Shown piece after piece: positions 25,273 to 34,058 of a stretch of DNA of 64,000 bases. This DNA comes from Kaistella solincola (GTDB taxonomy: Bacteria > Bacteroidota > Bacteroidia > Flavobacteriales > Weeksellaceae). The stretch spans positions 930,001-994,000 of the forward strand of contig NZ_JSYK01000003.1 in the NCBI RefSeq assembly GCF_000812875.1. Direction: 5' to 3'. Each line of letters starts with the position of its first letter. Position 1 is the first letter of the stretch. The translations under genes and the position numbers were made by a program. A model generated the notes under the pieces. The model saw only the letters and a list, made by a program, of their open reading frames with translations. It searched no databases and was not told the DNA's origin.

Positions 25273-27258
25273 TTAAAATAAACGTTCATCTACAAAGTGC
25301 GGCAACGTAACCTTTAGATGCGGTTCAGCTTCCATGGCTCGCTTGATGGCGAAAACCGCACCTTCGTTCCGTGCCCAGCTGCGCCGCGCGATTCCGTTAT
25401 TAACGTCCCAGAACAGCATGGATTTTAAGCGTCGTTCAGCATCCGGACTTCCGTCAAGCAACATCCCGAAACCACCATTTATAACTTCGCCCCAGCCAAC
25501 GCCGCCACCATTATGAATGGAAACCCAGGTTGCACCACGGAAACTATCGCCGATGACATTTTGAATCGCCATGTCTGCCGTGAAACGCGAACCGTCGTAG
25601 ATATTGGAAGTTTCGCGGTACGGAGAATCGGTGCCGGAAACATCGTGGTGATCACGACCTAAAATTATTGGGCCTATTTCTCCTTTTTTTATGGAATTAT
25701 TAAAAGCTTCCGCGATTTTCATGCGACCTTCAGCATCAGCATAAAGAATTCGCGCCTGCGAACCGACAACCAATTTATTTTGCTGCGCGCCTTTAATCCA
25801 AGTTATATTATCCTGCATTTGCTGCTGAATTTCTGCCGGCGAATTCTTCATAATTTCCTCTAAAACCTCACAAGCAATCTCATCAGTTTTTGCTAAATCT
25901 TCCAGTTTTCCGCTTGCACAAACCCAACGGAACGGTCCGAAACCGTAATCAAAACACATCGGTCCCATAATATCCTGCACATAACTCGGATATTTAAATT
26001 CTCGCCCAAGACACGGATTTTCCGACATTACATCAGCGCCTGCTCTGCTCGCTTCCAACAAAAATGCGTTTCCGTAATCGAAAAAGTAGGTACCGCTTTC
26101 GGTGTGCTTATTTATTGCCGCAGCGTGTCGTCGTAAACTTTTCCGAACTTTTTCTTTGAATTCTTCCGGATTTTCTGCCATCATTTTATTGGCTTCCTTG
26201 AATGAAATTCCGACCGGATAATAGCCTCCTGCCCACGGATTGTGCAACGAAGTTTGATCAGAACCGATGTCAATTTTTAGCCCTTCAAAGTCAAATTTTT
26301 CCCAAACTTCCACCACATTTCCAAGATAAGCCAAAGAAACTGTTTCATTATCTTGCTGTGCTTTTCGAACTCTTTCAACCAAATCGTCAAGATTTTCATG
26401 AATTTCATCAACCCATTTCTGCTCGTGCCGGATTTTGGCAATTTTTGGATTCACCTCGGCACAAACTGTGATACAGCCTGCAATATTTCCGGCTTTTGGC
26501 TGTGCGCCTGACATACCGCCCAAACCGGAAGTCACAAAGATTCCACCTTTCGGCGATTTTTTTATTATTCTGAAAGCATTTAAAACTGTAATCGTGGTGC
26601 CGTGTACAATTCCCTGCGGACCGATGTACATAAAACTTCCGGCAGTCATCTGGCCATATTGTGAAACGCCCAAGGCATTAAATTTTTCCCAGTCATCTGG
26701 TTTTGAATAGTTTGGGATCACCAAACCGTTGGTTACTACCACACGTGGCGCATCTTTATGGCTCGGAAATAATCCCATGGGATGCCCGGAATACATTGCC
26801 AACGTTTGCTCATCTGTCATTTCCGAAAGATATTTCATGGTCAAAAGGTATTGCGCCCAGTTTTGAAAAACCGCACCATTTCCCCCATAGGTTATCAATT
26901 CGTGTGGATGCTGCGCCACCGCATAATCCAGATTATTTTGAATCATGAGCATGATGGCTTTCGCCTGCTCAGATTTTCCGGGATATTCACCGATATTTTT
27001 CGCTTTCATATCATATTCCGGGCGGAAGCGGAACATATAAATACGTCCAAAATCTTCCAGCTCCTGACGGAATTCCGGCAATAATTCCGCATGAAATTTC
27101 GGATCAAAATAGCGCAAAGCGTTTTTCAGCGCCAAGACTTTTTCTTCGGCTGATAAAATATCTTTGCGTTTCGGCGCGTGATTGATTTCTGAATTGTAAG
27201 GTTTCGGGTTTGGCAAAAAATCGGGAATTCCCTGCTGTATTTCTTCTTGAAAAGTCAT
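25273..27258 (-). CDS. hutU: Urocanate hydratase, long type
   Basis: 661 residues, against about 550 for the classical bacterial enzyme; it fits the longer class also found in animals. It converts urocanate to imidazolonepropionate in histidine degradation using tightly bound NAD+. NAD-site stretches TYGGNGAVFQNWAQ (about 120), GGIFVTSGLGGMSGAQPKA (about 240-258) and HNGGGVGWGEVINGG are present. The classical active-site signature FQGLPARICW is replaced by VVGSQARILYAD. No other hut genes are adjacent. Confidence 0.93.
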   Translation of the reverse strand: MTFQEEIQQGIPDFLPNPKPYNSEINHAPKRKDILSAEEKVLALKNALRYFDPKFHAELLPEFRQELEDFGRIYMFRFRPEYDMKAKNIGEYPGKSEQAKAIMLMIQNNLDYAVAQHPHELITYGGNGAVFQNWAQYLLTMKYLSEMTDEQTLAMYSGHPMGLFPSHKDAPRVVVTNGLVIPNYSKPDDWEKFNALGVSQYGQMTAGSFMYIGPQGIVHGTTITVLNAFRIIKKSPKGGIFVTSGLGGMSGAQPKAGNIAGCITVCAEVNPKIAKIRHEQKWVDEIHENLDDLVERVRKAQQDNETVSLAYLGNVVEVWEKFDFEGLKIDIGSDQTSLHNPWAGGYYPVGISFKEANKMMAENPEEFKEKVRKSLRRHAAAINKHTESGTYFFDYGNAFLLEASRAGADVMSENPCLGREFKYPSYVQDIMGPMCFDYGFGPFRWVCASGKLEDLAKTDEIACEVLEEIMKNSPAEIQQQMQDNITWIKGAQQNKLVVGSQARILYADAEGRMKIAEAFNNSIKKGEIGPIILGRDHHDVSGTDSPYRETSNIYDGSRFTADMAIQNVIGDSFRGATWVSIHNGGGVGWGEVINGGFGMLLDGSPDAERRLKSMLFWDVNNGIARRSWARNEGAVFAIKRAMEAEPHLKVTLPHFVDERLF

Positions 27259-27347
27259 GGTTTTGTTTTTCGAAATTAACGGTTTTTCTGTTTTTAAAGA
27301 TATTCAAATTAAGAAATACAAAGCAAATCGCAGACTTTTTCCAGAAA

Positions 27348-27373
27348 AAAACCTTACTGAAAAGTAAGGTTTT
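27348..27373 (-). terminator. Terminator after the acidic protein gene
   Basis: Perfect 11-bp stem AAAACCTTACT/AGTAAGGTTTT closed by a GAAA tetraloop, 3 bp beyond the stop of the leftward gene. Confidence 0.87.
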
Positions 27374-27376
27374 AAT

Positions 27377-27670
27377 TTAGCCTAAAAGATCTTCGTTGGT
27401 TTCTTCGTGATTGTCTTCGTTATCACTAAGACTGTAGAAATTATTTTCTTCATCCTCCGAACCGATTTTTTCCATTGCGTCGTCGGCTGCGCTTCCGGGA
27501 ACATCCAGGTCATCACCCATCCGTTCTTCATCAGGTTGCTCGTTCAGAATTGGATTTCCGTCGCCATCAAGCGGAACATGTTCTTCCTGATTGAAAATGT
27601 CCTTATCCGGACTGTAATTCATTTGTTTTAACTTTTCGTTTTGTTCTTCGATATTGTCTGAAAGTCCCAT
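27377..27670 (-). CDS. Small acidic protein of unknown function
   Basis: 97 residues, strongly acidic (Asp/Glu-rich throughout), predicted soluble and largely disordered, with no signal peptide. I recognise no domain. A good terminator follows. It probably belongs with the next upstream small gene as a pair of stress- or storage-type proteins; this is only a guess from composition. Confidence 0.7.
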   Translation of the reverse strand: MGLSDNIEEQNEKLKQMNYSPDKDIFNQEEHVPLDGDGNPILNEQPDEERMGDDLDVPGSAADDAMEKIGSEDEENNFYSLSDNEDNHEETNEDLLG

Positions 27671-27742
27671 AATTTTTATAATTTTTTGGTTGATGTTTGA
27701 TGCTTTTTTTTAAAAATCACTCCTTTATATAATAGCTCTTAA

Positions 27743-27976
27743 TTAATCATCGTCCAGTTCCCGGTTTTTATTATTTTCCCAGGCGTCATTATATGCTTTT
27801 TGCTGGTTTTCCCAGGAATCCGGCGGAACGGCGTTTTCCGCAACTTTGCGATTTCGGTTATCAACTATGCTTTTTAATTTTCGTTCTTCCTCGGTAAGCA
27901 ATCTTCGCTCATTTATTGGTAATCCGCTTTCTATAGATTTTTCGGTGTCTTCCGGAAGGTTTTTATTATTTTCCAT
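27743..27976 (-). CDS. Small charged protein of unknown function
   Basis: 77 residues, rich in Asn, Glu and Lys and without a membrane segment. The stretch PINERRLLTEEERKLKSIVD looks helical and the C-terminus is DDD. No known domain recognised. Located 72 bp upstream of another small acidic gene on the same strand. Confidence 0.65.
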   Translation of the reverse strand: MENNKNLPEDTEKSIESGLPINERRLLTEEERKLKSIVDNRNRKVAENAVPPDSWENQQKAYNDAWENNKNRELDDD

Positions 27977-28229
27977 GACTTCGGTTTTGTATAATTAATG
28001 AAATACTGAATGCGCAATTGAAGTGCAATTATTACGCCTTGCTGAAAATTTCATTCTAAAAAAATTCTGAAACTAAATTTTAAGCAGTTAGCCGTCAGAA
28101 TTTAAAATGAAAAATTTGGCTCAAAAAGCAGCAAAAAACTGAAATTTCTATACATCATTTTTAAAGCAAAATATTGCTGAAATTCCGAAATATTATCCAC
28201 CACAGCCGAAATTAATTGAAATATATTAT

Positions 28230-28237
28230 TAAATTTG
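28230..28237 (+). promoter_or_regulatory. Putative -7 box TAAATTTG of ftsK
   Basis: Exact TAnnTTTG match, 14 nt before the ATG at 28252. No TTG at consensus distance. Confidence 0.45.
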
Positions 28238-28251
28238 TCCACATTGATATT

Positions 28252-30720
28252 ATGGAAAAAAGCGCTAAAAAAACGCCATCCGCCGCGATGGACCAAAACA
28301 AAATCCTTTCTAAACCTCGTATATTTTTCGGTATTTTATTTCTGCTCCTCTCCGTGGTGGCGGCACTTTCTTTCGTTTCATACCTCATGAACTGGAAGGC
28401 CGACCAAAGCCAAGCCGGAACCATGCTGGACAAAACCATAAAATCATCGAATTTCTTCGGTAAAATCGGCGATTGGCTGGGAAATATTTTTATTTTCGAA
28501 AGTATTGGTGTTGCGGCTTTTTTAGTAGCATTTCTGTTTTTTGTCTGTGGTTTAATTATTCTTAAAAAAAATTATTTCAAACCCTGGAAAACAATTGGAC
28601 ATTCGCTGTTTTTCATTTGTTGGTTGCCGATTTTTTTCGGAGCGATCACCCAAGGCGAAGGCGTTTTAAGTGGTGTTTACGGTTTTCAAATCATGGATTT
28701 CCTGAATTCTGTCATCGGAACTGCCGGTTTGTGGCTGGTGATTCTGGTAAGTATTGCGCTGTATTTTATTTTAGAATTTAATTTAAATCCGAATAATATC
28801 AAATCAAAACTGACGGATTTAAACGACAACACCGTCGGCCGCGTGAAAGGAATGCTGCCGAAATCTGCTGAAAGTTTTGAAGCGGATGAAGAACTTGAAA
28901 ATTTTTCGGAGGTTGAATCGCCTTTAATTACCGTAACCGAAAGTGCCGGAATCCAGAAAGAAAATCATTCAGCGCCGGTAAAAAATAGTGCGCCAGAGTC
29001 GGAATTTGAGACCATAAAAACACCGAACCAAACTTCGTTTGATGGTGAAACTGCTGGAAATTCACTGAATTTAAATTTAGATAATACGCCGGCAAAACTG
29101 GAAAATTTGCCTGTAGAGGAGGAAATAAATTTTAAAGTTGAAGTTGCGAAACCTGTAGATGTGTTGGACGAATCTGATTTAAAATCCCAGGAATTGGTAG
29201 ATAAGCACGGTTACTACGACCATAAACTTGATTTGGCAAAATTCCAGATGCCGACCATCGATCTGCTGCGTGATTACGGAAACGAGGAAATCTCTATAAA
29301 TAAGGACGAATTAGAGGAAAATAAAAATAAGATCGTTGGACTTCTTAAAAATTTCAATGTTGGGATTGCGGAAATTAAAGCGACAATCGGACCGACTGTT
29401 ACGTTGTATGAAATCGTTCCGGAAGCCGGAATTCGCGTAGCTTCAATTAAAAAATTGCAGGACGACATCGCGCTGAACCTTTCCGCGCTTGGAATCAGGA
29501 TTATTGCACCGATGCCCGGAAAAGGGACAATCGGAATTGAAGTCCCGCGGAAAAATCCTTCAATGGTTTCGATGCGCAGCGTCATCGCCTCGCAAAAATT
29601 TCAAAATACAGACATGGATTTGCCGGTAGTTTTTGGTAAAACCATTTCGAACGAAATTTTCATCGCAGATCTAGCTAAAATGCCTCACCTTTTGATGGCT
29701 GGAGCAACCGGACAGGGAAAATCGGTTGGTATTAATGCGATTTTAACTTCATTGCTTTATAAAAAACATCCGAGCGAACTGAAATTCGTGATGGTGGATC
29801 CGAAAAAAGTGGAACTTTCACTTTACTCAAAAATTGAACGACATTATTTAGCAAAACTTCCGGATGGCGAAGACGCAATTATCACCGATACACACAAAGT
29901 AATTAATACGCTGAATTCTCTTTGCATTGAAATGGATCAGCGTTACGATTTGCTTAAAAATGCATTTTGTAAAAATCTCAAGGAATACAACAAGAAATTT
30001 TCTGAACGCAAACTGAACCCGGAAAACGGTCATCGATATTTGCCTTACATCGTTTTGGTGGTGGACGAATTTGCTGATTTAATTATGACTGCCGGGAAAG
30101 AGGTGGAGTTACCAATCGCACGTTTAGCACAGCTGGCGCGCGCTGTGGGAATACACTTAATTGTAGCGACACAAAGACCGTCGGTAAATGTAATAACGGG
30201 TATGATTAAAGCAAATTTCCCTGCCCGAGCTGCTTTCCGAGTAATTTCAAGTGTAGATTCAAGAACAATTCTGGATTCACCGGGTGCGGACCAACTTATC
30301 GGTAAAGGTGACATGCTATATTTTAACGGAAACGAAATTATGCGTTTGCAGTGTGCTTTCGTTGATACGCCGGAAGTTGAAAAAATAGCTGAATTCATCG
30401 GAGAACAAAAAGGTTATGCAAGTGCTTTTATGCTGCCTGAATATTCAAGCGAGGAAAATATTTCCACAGTTGCTGCTTTTGATCCGAATGAAAAAGATGT
30501 ACTTTTCGAAGATGCTGCCAGAATTATTGTTTCAACACAGCAAGGTTCTACATCGATGTTGCAGCGTCAGCTGAAACTCGGCTATAACCGAGCGGGCAGA
30601 ATTATGGACCAGCTTGAAGCCAGCGGTGTTGTAGGTGGTTTTAATGGTGCAAAAGCGCGTGAAGTGCTGATTTCAGACCTCAATTCTTTGGAACAGTTTT
30701 TGGAAGGTTTGCGCAAATAA
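28252..30720 (+). CDS. ftsK: FtsK/SpoIIIE-type DNA translocase
   Basis: 822 residues from the ATG at 28252; a TTG at 28216 would place the -7 box inside the coding sequence. Four N-terminal membrane helices (about 20-165) anchor it at the septum. An acidic, low-complexity linker (about 195-330) is followed by the motor: Walker A GATGQGKSVG (about 484), VMVDPKKVELSLY, Walker B VLVVDEFADLIM and ATQRPSVNVITGMIK. The C-terminal gamma winged helix (LQRQLKLGYNRAGRIMDQLE) would read KOPS-like sequences. It pumps DNA during chromosome segregation. Confidence 0.95.
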   Translation: MEKSAKKTPSAAMDQNKILSKPRIFFGILFLLLSVVAALSFVSYLMNWKADQSQAGTMLDKTIKSSNFFGKIGDWLGNIFIFESIGVAAFLVAFLFFVCGLIILKKNYFKPWKTIGHSLFFICWLPIFFGAITQGEGVLSGVYGFQIMDFLNSVIGTAGLWLVILVSIALYFILEFNLNPNNIKSKLTDLNDNTVGRVKGMLPKSAESFEADEELENFSEVESPLITVTESAGIQKENHSAPVKNSAPESEFETIKTPNQTSFDGETAGNSLNLNLDNTPAKLENLPVEEEINFKVEVAKPVDVLDESDLKSQELVDKHGYYDHKLDLAKFQMPTIDLLRDYGNEEISINKDELEENKNKIVGLLKNFNVGIAEIKATIGPTVTLYEIVPEAGIRVASIKKLQDDIALNLSALGIRIIAPMPGKGTIGIEVPRKNPSMVSMRSVIASQKFQNTDMDLPVVFGKTISNEIFIADLAKMPHLLMAGATGQGKSVGINAILTSLLYKKHPSELKFVMVDPKKVELSLYSKIERHYLAKLPDGEDAIITDTHKVINTLNSLCIEMDQRYDLLKNAFCKNLKEYNKKFSERKLNPENGHRYLPYIVLVVDEFADLIMTAGKEVELPIARLAQLARAVGIHLIVATQRPSVNVITGMIKANFPARAAFRVISSVDSRTILDSPGADQLIGKGDMLYFNGNEIMRLQCAFVDTPEVEKIAEFIGEQKGYASAFMLPEYSSEENISTVAAFDPNEKDVLFEDAARIIVSTQQGSTSMLQRQLKLGYNRAGRIMDQLEASGVVGGFNGAKAREVLISDLNSLEQFLEGLRK

Positions 30721-30786
30721 AGCTTGATTTTAAACAAAAGTTTAACTTCGTTTTAAAATTTTAATCCAAAACGCAAATCACAAATA

Positions 30787-31434
30787 ATGCAAACACTTTT
30801 TAGAAAAATATCAGTAGGAATTTTAGTCATCGCAGCCACAGCAAGTTTTTCAGCACAAAAAATAGATGCTAAAGCAAAAAGCATTTTGGATGCTGTTGCG
30901 AACAATTATAAAAGCAAAAAGAATGTTTACTTCAAATTTGTTTACGGAACTGGAACAGGACAGAAAGTTACCAAAACAGAACCCGGAATTTTTTACTCTG
31001 CAGATGATCAGTACAAACTGAAAATTATGGGTACGGAGCAGATTTTTGACGGAAATAAAATCTATAATATTTCTGCGGAAGACCAGGAGGTAACCGTAGC
31101 AAAGCCAACCGTCGGCGAGCAAATGTTTTCACCACTGAATTATATTGAAGAATATAAAAAAGGTTATAACGTAAATTACATTGGGAAACGCAGTGTAAAC
31201 GGCGTTAACGCTGATTACATTAAGCTGACGCCAGCGAAAAGCAAAGGAATTAAAGAAGTTAGAATTTATGTAAACGGCCCGAAAAAGCAGCTTGTAAAAA
31301 TCGAGCAGTTTTCTGCAGATAATAACGTTTCGGTAATTGCGATTCAGGATTATCGCGAAAACCAAAATCTAAGCAGCAGCATGTTTAGCTTTAATAAAGA
31401 TAATTACAAGAATTATTTAATTACTGAGCTGTAA
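30787..31434 (+). CDS. LolA-like periplasmic lipoprotein carrier
   Basis: 215 residues with a Sec signal peptide (1-22, ending FSA). The mature part has the LolA/LolB half-barrel pattern: alternating beta strands with FKFVYGTGTG, PGIFYSADDQYKLKIMG, QIFDGNKIYNIS and a late YIKLTP. LolA accepts lipoproteins from LolCDE and carries them to the outer membrane. Assignment to LolA proper rather than a paralogue is tentative. Located between ftsK and the LptF/LptG permease. Confidence 0.85.
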   Translation: MQTLFRKISVGILVIAATASFSAQKIDAKAKSILDAVANNYKSKKNVYFKFVYGTGTGQKVTKTEPGIFYSADDQYKLKIMGTEQIFDGNKIYNISAEDQEVTVAKPTVGEQMFSPLNYIEEYKKGYNVNYIGKRSVNGVNADYIKLTPAKSKGIKEVRIYVNGPKKQLVKIEQFSADNNVSVIAIQDYRENQNLSSSMFSFNKDNYKNYLITEL

Positions 31435-31457
31435 AAACCAGCTACAATCATATTAAT

Positions 31458-31490
31458 AAGTCACAAAGCCAAATACTTTGTGACTTTTTT
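31458..31490 (+). terminator. Terminator of the LolA-like gene
   Basis: 11-bp stem AAGTCACAAAG/CTTTGTGACTT with a CCAAATA loop followed by a T-run. The next promoter box starts 4 bp later. Confidence 0.85.
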
Positions 31491-31493
31491 TGG

Positions 31494-31501
31494 TAAATTT
31501 G
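31494..31501 (+). promoter_or_regulatory. Putative -7 box TAAATTTG of the lptF/lptG gene
   Basis: Exact TAnnTTTG match ending 4 nt before the ATG at 31506, so the transcript would be leaderless. Any -33 element would lie inside the preceding terminator stem. Confidence 0.5.
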
Positions 31502-31505
31502 ACGC

Positions 31506-32960
31506 ATGATAAAAAAACTTGACGGCTACGTCATCAAAACTTTTTTCGGCCCGTTCGTTTTCATTTTCAGCGTGCTGTTTTTCATTTTCGTGGTTAATAT
31601 TATCTGGATCCGCCTGGCGCAATTCACCGGAAAAGGTTTGAGTTACTGGGAAATCCTGAAACTCCTCTCCTACCTTTCTGCTATTGTGGTGCAATTGGTT
31701 TTGCCGCTTACCATTTTGCTCTCATCTATTATGACTTTCGGTGATTTCGGTGAGCGTTACGAGCTTGCGGCGATGAAAGCCGCAGGAATTTCGCTGACGC
31801 GAATTATGTTGCCGCTGTTTTTTACCACGCTATTTTTTTCCCTGCTTTTATTCGTTTTTTCCAATAATGTCGTCCCCGATTTCCAGCGGAAAGCCAAAAA
31901 TATGCTCTATAATATCGCGGCTTCAAAACCTGCCCTAAATTTCACACCCGGACAGTTTATTCAGCAAATTCCGGGTTACAGTGTAAAATTTGACAGAATA
32001 TCCGGCGATAGCGGCGAAAATTTAACCGGCGTTTTCATTCACAGAATGGCGAACTCTTTTGAAGACCAGCAATCTATCGTAGCTGAAAAAGGAAAATTTG
32101 TTCCGGCCGCAAACCCGAATTTTCTTAAGTTGGTTCTGTTTAACGGTCATGTTTACGAAGATCAATTAAGCGGCGCCGATTATAACCAACGTTTAAAACA
32201 GCCGGACCAAGCGATAAAATTTGATACTTTGGTTTCCCATTTTAATATTTCGGAAATCATCAATAAAGCCATCGAAGCTGAAAAAATCACTGATGACTAC
32301 TCTTTCCAGAATATCTTGGAGTTGAACAGCACCATCAAAGAAACCAAAAAAAGCAACGAAAATATCCTGAACAACATGACTTACGAATTGGTGAGCCAGG
32401 CGAACAGCTATGTGACGTACATTGATAATACAAAAGCACAGACGAAAATTACCGCGCCACCGAAAGTTGATTCTATAAAGCAAAAACAAAAAAACGAAAT
32501 GCTTTTTTCAGCGTACAACAAAATCGAAAATGTAAAGCTTACGACTTTGGGAAAAGATTCGCAGATTAAAGATATGCACGGCTATTTTTCGCGTGTAATT
32601 ATGCATCAGCAAAGGATTGTTTCCTATTCCGTGACGTGTATTATTTTCTTTTTAATCGGCAGCAGTTTAGGTTCAATTATCCGCAAAGGCGGTCTGGGAC
32701 TTCCGGTAGTTATTGCGATTGTGGTATTTATCCTGTTTTATTTGCTTAATTTATCGGCAGAAAACTTCGCATGGGCTGGCGAAATGGATCCGTATTTAGC
32801 GGCGTGGCTCCCGAATATGGTGCTGTTTCCGTTCGGAATTTGGCTCACTTATAAAGCATTGACAGATTCTCAACTTTTCGATATTGAAAAATATAAAGCG
32901 CTTTTCAAACCAATTATTGCAAAATTCTCGAAAAACAAAGAACACCAGCGTTATCGCTAA
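31506..32960 (+). CDS. LptF/LptG-family permease (YjgP/YjgQ)
   Basis: 484 residues. Six membrane helices: three near the N-terminus (about 10-35, 55-80, 98-120) and three at the C-terminus (about 375-455). Between them lies a large periplasmic beta-jellyroll (about 130-365), the standard LptF/LptG layout. With LptB2 they lift lipopolysaccharide from the inner membrane. Which of F or G it is cannot be told here. The periplasmic domain carries a helical insert (EAEKITDDYSFQNILELN, about 257-300). Length is larger than the usual 360. Confidence 0.9.
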   Translation: MIKKLDGYVIKTFFGPFVFIFSVLFFIFVVNIIWIRLAQFTGKGLSYWEILKLLSYLSAIVVQLVLPLTILLSSIMTFGDFGERYELAAMKAAGISLTRIMLPLFFTTLFFSLLLFVFSNNVVPDFQRKAKNMLYNIAASKPALNFTPGQFIQQIPGYSVKFDRISGDSGENLTGVFIHRMANSFEDQQSIVAEKGKFVPAANPNFLKLVLFNGHVYEDQLSGADYNQRLKQPDQAIKFDTLVSHFNISEIINKAIEAEKITDDYSFQNILELNSTIKETKKSNENILNNMTYELVSQANSYVTYIDNTKAQTKITAPPKVDSIKQKQKNEMLFSAYNKIENVKLTTLGKDSQIKDMHGYFSRVIMHQQRIVSYSVTCIIFFLIGSSLGSIIRKGGLGLPVVIAIVVFILFYLLNLSAENFAWAGEMDPYLAAWLPNMVLFPFGIWLTYKALTDSQLFDIEKYKALFKPIIAKFSKNKEHQRYR

Positions 32961-33037
32961 GTTAAAATTAAATAGGATTAATATTTATTCATCCTTTTTA
33001 TTTGCCGTAAAACGTGCACTATTTTGTATTTTATTTA

Positions 33038-33114
33038 GAAGCTATTTCCGGCTTTTCGCTGTATCTTTTGCTGCGCTGCGCTCCGCAAAAGGATGCCGCT
33101 TCAATCCGGGCTAG
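33038..33114 (-). repeat. CTAGCCCGG intergenic element, copy 1
   Basis: Read on the minus strand it starts CTAGCCCGGATTGAAGCGG, then TTTTGC...GCAAAA arms around a GC-rich centre, then an arm with AGCGAAAAGCCGGAAA. The same arrangement occurs at 45566-45660 with a different hairpin. Elements of this form are, to my recollection, frequent in flavobacterial intergenic DNA. Confidence 0.6.
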
Positions 33115-33429
33115 TGAAAACTCGGTGGATATTAGCGCTCGCTTCGCTCGCGCGTTTAAATATACAAAACCGAAAAATTTGGCTAAAAAGAAGCTAAAAT
33201 TTATTCCTATCACAAACTTTCGTAGACATCGGCGCGAGCGAAGCGAGCGTCATTTCACAATTATATAGCTGAATCAAGTTTTTACAAAACCAAAAAATTT
33301 GACTACAAAACAGCTAAAATTTAATAATTCACAAAGCTTTGACAACATTGACGCTCGCTTCGCTCGCGCCACAAAAAATTCAACCATATTTATTCCCCAC
33401 TAAACAACCGTTTTTTTTCCAAAAAAAAA

Positions 33430-33451
33430 GTTTACAGACGAATCTGTAAAC
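33430..33451 (-). terminator. Terminator of the glutathione peroxidase gene
   Basis: Perfect 9-bp stem GTTTACAGA/TCTGTAAAC with a CGAA loop. The long A-run to its left supplies the U-tract for leftward RNA. Confidence 0.85.
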
Positions 33452-33478
33452 TCTATAAAACAGTAAAAAAGCTGCTTT

Positions 33479-34057
33479 TTACTTTAAAAATTTTGTAATC
33501 GCGTCGCTGTCCGGTTTTGTGGTGCTGATATATGAATCGATTAACTTTCCGTTTTCATCCACCAGAAATTTGGTAAAATTCCAAAGAATAGCGGTGTTTT
33601 TTACTCCGTTCAAATCTTTTTCAGTCAGATATTTAAATATCGGTGCGATGTCGTCACCTTTCACCGAAACTTTAGCAGCCATCGGGAAAGTTACGCCGAA
33701 ATTTTTCTCGCAAAAAGCTCCGATTTCTTCATTTGTTCCTGGTTCCTGCCCACCGAAATTATTTGCCGGAAAACCTACAACTACAAGTTTGTCCGCATAA
33801 TCTTTCGAAAGTTTTTCCAGATCAGCATATTGAGGCGTAAAACCACATTCCGAAGCGGTGTTTACGATCAACACTTTTTTGCCCTTAAAATCGGCAAAAT
33901 TTATTTCTTTACCGTCCAGACTTTCTACTTTGTAATCGAACAGAGATTTGTTCGCTGTTTCGTTTGTGCTCATGTTTGCGGTATTTTTGTTAATGTTTTT
34001 GCAGCTTTGGAGCAACGCGCCGCCTGCTAAAAACAAAATAAATAATTTTTTCATCAT
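33479..34057 (-). CDS. Glutathione-peroxidase-fold thiol peroxidase, lipoprotein
   Basis: 192 residues with a lipoprotein signal (LLQSC, Cys19). The active site is complete in its cysteine form: Cys71 in NTASECGFTPQ, Gln104 in FPANNFGGQEPG, and Trp/Asn in ILWNFTKF. Reduces peroxides in the periplasm, probably with thioredoxin-like reductants rather than glutathione in this lineage. It starts 1 bp after the neighbouring LolA-like gene stop and is clearly co-transcribed with it. Confidence 0.92.
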   Translation of the reverse strand: MMKKLFILFLAGGALLQSCKNINKNTANMSTNETANKSLFDYKVESLDGKEINFADFKGKKVLIVNTASECGFTPQYADLEKLSKDYADKLVVVGFPANNFGGQEPGTNEEIGAFCEKNFGVTFPMAAKVSVKGDDIAPIFKYLTEKDLNGVKNTAILWNFTKFLVDENGKLIDSYISTTKPDSDAITKFLK

Positions 34058-34058
34058 A

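Larger units (their letters stand above)
32961..33478. repeat. Repeat-filled gap with REP-like palindromes
   Basis: 518 bp without a gene. Contents in order: a CTAGCCCGG-type element on the minus strand (33038-33114); three copies of a 17-bp core CGCTCGCTTCGCTCGCG at 33136-33152, 33233-33249 (inverted) and 33352-33368; two 40-bp A/T-rich units with an AGCTAAAATTTA core near 33172-33203 and 33294-33325 that precede palindromes 2 and 3; and a hairpin terminator. Confidence 0.75.

Noticed and set aside
33000-33478. CRISPR array in the repeat-rich gap
   Set aside because: The repeats alternate in orientation, spacing is irregular (about 100-120 bp) and there are only three; no cas gene nearby.
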